Source of the DNA: an uncultured Hungatella sp.
GTDB lineage: Bacteria; Bacillota; Clostridia; Lachnospirales; Lachnospiraceae
DNA: 64,000 nucleotides
Assembly: GCA_949879795.1 (NCBI GenBank)
Contig: CATLBR010000017.1
Coordinates: forward strand, 1 to 64,000
Direction: 5' to 3'
Shown: piece after piece, positions 61,599-64,000 of the stretch
Layout: every line of letters begins with the position of its first letter
How positions within the stretch are numbered: position 1 is the stretch's first letter
Position numbers and translations under genes: made by a program
Notes under the pieces: model-generated
Databases searched by the model: none
What the model was told of the DNA's origin: nothing
Seen by the model: the letters and a program-made list of their open reading frames with translations, nothing else

Positions 61599-64000
61599 AT
61601 GGAAAAACAGATGATGTTTCATATATTGGGGATTGAAGAGACCAGGGACGAGCAGGTGATCAGGGACGCCTACAGGGCGCTGCTGAGAAGTGTGAACCCG
61701 GAGGATGACCCGGAGGGGTTTAAGAGGCTGAGGGAAGCCTATGAAGGGGCTCTGAATCTGGCCAGGAGGCCGGAGGAGGAGGAAGAGGAAAAAGAAAAGA
61801 CAGAGATCGATCTGTGGGTGGACCGGGTGGATGAGATATACCGGGACATTACAGCCAGGTGCGATGAAGAGGCCTGGGAAGAGGTGTTTGATGACCCCTT
61901 ATGTGAAGGGCTGGACACTTCGTTGCAGGTTCGGGAGGCATTTCTGGTGTACCTTATGGATCATATCTACCTCCCTTACAAGATATGGAAGCTGATCGAC
62001 GGGAAATTTCAGATCGTTGAGGAACAGGAGAATCTGCTTCAGAAGTTCCCCAGGGATTTTATGGACTATATTATTTACTACATAGGCCACGACTCGTTTA
62101 TCGACTATGAGCTGTTTCAGGTGAGAGACAGGGAGAAGGCGGACGCGGACGCCTATATCCGCGGTTATCTGGACACAAAACGTCAGATCGATCAGGAGCC
62201 TGGGGAAGGACGGCAGGAGAAGCTGGAGAAGCTGGACGAACTGGCGGTATTCGGCGTCTATCATCCCTATGAGGACGCGGAACGGCTGAGGATTCTGGCA
62301 TCCTTTGGCGAGTCGTGGAGAGAAGACAGAGAGGAATGTGAAGATGCCGGGGAAGAAGAACCGGGAGAACTCTGTCAGGAGGTTTCCAGGGCCCAAGAAC
62401 TGGCAGATGAGCTTTTGGAGAACTATGAGAAGGATTCCTATATTCTTCTGTACTGCGGAGAGGCCAGGTGGGCGGCTGGAAGAAGAAACGAGGCATATGA
62501 TCTTTGGCGGAGGATTCTGGACAGCAATCCTGACCATTACACGGCCAAGTACGGGGCGGCCAGATACCTGATCTGGCAGAAGGACTATGAGCAGGCCAAG
62601 GAGCTGATGATGGATCTTCTGAACGTGGACGGAAGGGATCAGGCCGTTCTGGAGGATATGAGGAAGACCAATGAGGCCCTGATCGCCCTGTATAAAGAGT
62701 CGGTGAGCGACCAGACAAAGGATGAGAAACAGAGGAACAAGGACACGGTGGAGCTTGGCTGGTGTCTGTTCCAGAACGAATATATGGATGAGGCCATAGA
62801 CCTGATGAAGGACTTTGTGCCCGTGGAAGACGAGAGGTATTCTTACGAGAATCTGTACGGAAGGCTTTTGTACAAGGCAGAGCGGTATGAAGAGGCGCTG
62901 CCTCATTTGAAACAGTGGCTTCTTCTGATTCAGGAGACTCCCGACGACGGGAGCGACGAGAATACAAAGCGCAGATCCAGGGAGCCCCGGGCCTGCCATA
63001 TTTTGAGCGGCTGCTGCTATGAGATGAAGCAGCAGGACGAGGCCCTTAGGTATGTGGAGATGGCTATAAACACGGCTCAGGACCGCCAGGACCGTCAGGC
63101 CTGTATGCAGTACAAGGCATATATTTTGTGTGAAAGCGGCCGCTACAAAGAAAGCATCGATGTATGTGACCAGATTCTCGGCGAGGACGAAGGGTATTTT
63201 CCTGCGATCCTTCAGCGGCAGGAGGCCGCCTATGAGCTGAAGAACGGCCAGCAGGTGGTAGATGACTATTACAGAGCTATCCGAATCTATGCCGGTTACT
63301 ATAAGCCATACATGCTGGCTGCGGAGGCGTTTTTCTACAGCAACCAGTTTTCCGACGCTATGGGAGTTCTGGACAGGGCCAGGGAGAACCAGGTGGAATT
63401 CAGCCCCAACATGAAACTCTATGAGGTGAAGATATTGAGAAACCTGGCCGAGAAGCGTGAGGACAGGGAGAAGCCTTTTGCTATCGCCCAGGAGCTTCTG
63501 GAGCTCATCAGCCACAAGGAAGACCATCCGGACGTGGAGATGGATATCGAGGATCTGTCGGAGGTGGAGTACGAGATCGCTCTGCTTCACTGGGACAACG
63601 ACAACCTGTACAGTGCCTTGGATCACCTGGAGACGGCCATCGGCCAGAATCCGGAGCGGATGCAGTACCGCATGATCAGGGGTCACATATACCTGGACAA
63701 GAAAGAGTACAAGAAGGCTTTGGCAGAGTACCGGGAAGCAGAGTCCGTGTACGGCAACGCCCCTGCCCTTCACTACAACTGCGGCCTGTGCCATGAGGCG
63801 CTGGGCATGAAGAATCTGGCCATGGAAGAGTACGACAAGGCTCTTAAGTCCCAGGAGGCGTACAGGGACGCCAACGAGAAGCTGGCGGATTACTATAAGG
63901 AAAAGTACACCAGCACCTACAACCTGGCAGATTATCAAAAGGCTATGGTCTATCTGCAGAGACAGCTGAATTACAAGGAAAACTGTTATTACCTGGTGGA
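61599..64000 (+). CDS. J-domain-like protein with TPR repeats (3' end outside the window)
   Basis: The open frame starts at ATG 61599 (AAGGAG nine bases upstream) and runs past the window end, giving at least 800 residues. The first 50 residues resemble a DnaJ J domain ([40 protein letters not shown]). The HPD tripeptide that activates DnaK is replaced by NPEDDPE. After an acidic linker and an all-helical part, the rest is TPR-like helical pairs ([60 protein letters not shown]). It probably scaffolds proteins rather than stimulating DnaK. Function unknown. Confidence 0.85.
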   Translation, partial: MEKQMMFHILGIEETRDEQVIRDAYRALLRSVNPEDDPEGFKRLREAYEGALNLARRPEEEEEEKEKTEIDLWVDRVDEIYRDITARCDEEAWEEVFDDPLCEGLDTSLQVREAFLVYLMDHIYLPYKIWKLIDGKFQIVEEQENLLQKFPRDFMDYIIYYIGHDSFIDYELFQVRDREKADADAYIRGYLDTKRQIDQEPGEGRQEKLEKLDELAVFGVYHPYEDAERLRILASFGESWREDREECEDAGEEEPGELCQEVSRAQELADELLENYEKDSYILLYCGEARWAAGRRNEAYDLWRRILDSNPDHYTAKYGAARYLIWQKDYEQAKELMMDLLNVDGRDQAVLEDMRKTNEALIALYKESVSDQTKDEKQRNKDTVELGWCLFQNEYMDEAIDLMKDFVPVEDERYSYENLYGRLLYKAERYEEALPHLKQWLLLIQETPDDGSDENTKRRSREPRACHILSGCCYEMKQQDEALRYVEMAINTAQDRQDRQACMQYKAYILCESGRYKESIDVCDQILGEDEGYFPAILQRQEAAYELKNGQQVVDDYYRAIRIYAGYYKPYMLAAEAFFYSNQFSDAMGVLDRARENQVEFSPNMKLYEVKILRNLAEKREDREKPFAIAQELLELISHKEDHPDVEMDIEDLSEVEYEIALLHWDNDNLYSALDHLETAIGQNPERMQYRMIRGHIYLDKKEYKKALAEYREAESVYGNAPALHYNCGLCHEALGMKNLAMEEYDKALKSQEAYRDANEKLADYYKEKYTSTYNLADYQKAMVYLQRQLNYKENCYYLV

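Noticed and set aside
61899-63938. Very long open frame (679 residues) on the minus strand
   Set aside because: It is antisense to the J-domain/TPR gene, rich in Leu/His/Val from reversed codons, with no ribosome site and no family signature.

Overview
The window reads as chromosome of a gut-type Lachnospiraceae (Clostridium cluster XIVa). Supporting signs are Firmicute-type ribosome binding sites, many TTGACA/TATAAT-like promoters with 17-base spacers, moderate GC, and the gene set: an anaerobic sulfatase maturase, a ferredoxin-type aldo/keto reductase, LarBEC, a PdaA-like deacetylase, and DUF6465, DUF5722 and DUF1576 proteins. No rRNA, CRISPR array, complete insertion sequence or canonical tRNA was seen.

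Layout. 0-6.2 kb: a divergent RpiR regulator and an operon of PTS permease, cytoplasmic sulfatase, TSUP exporter and sulfatase-maturing radical SAM enzyme. This looks like a route to import a sulfated sugar, desulfate it inside the cell and expel the sulfate. 6.2-15.1 kb: aldo/keto reductase, a large lipoprotein with a phosphate-binding-like domain, AraC, a DeoR-kinase pair, a folded intergenic repeat, and glycogen phosphorylase. 15.2-20.1 kb: HAD phosphatase, two overlapping WYL-domain regulators, a structured RNA locus and a slipin. 20.2-29.4 kb: PLP-pathway kinase, membrane proteins, Lgt, a hybrid histidine kinase and larB-larE-larC. 29.7-39.4 kb: a ten-gene Mrp-type cation/proton antiporter operon. 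39.5-41.5 kb: nitroreductase and aminotransferase. 41.5-43.0 kb: scar of a mobile element with two broken DNA methyltransferases, a probable small RNA and a small ORF. 43.1-46.7 kb: CapA, DUF5722 and a macro-domain/HTH protein. 46.8-64 kb: GH1 glycosidase and MATE pump, GT8, patatin, DUF362, polysaccharide deacetylase, a second MATE pump with a radical SAM protein, a histone-H1-like DUF6465 protein, a HerA-like ATPase, DUF1576, an rRNA m5C methyltransferase and a J-domain/TPR protein that runs off the end.

The most striking element lies between the divergent WYL and slipin genes. Positions 18559-18622 encode a near-perfect tRNA body in circularly permuted order: T arm, then a closed acceptor-like hairpin, then D arm. 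It keeps U8, A14, G15-C48, G18G19 and the T-loop bases. This is the topology of YrlA-type bacterial Y RNAs. With WYL regulators on one side and a slipin on the other, it suggests an RNA-repair/RNA-surveillance locus, although no Ro60/TROVE or RtcB gene is in the window.
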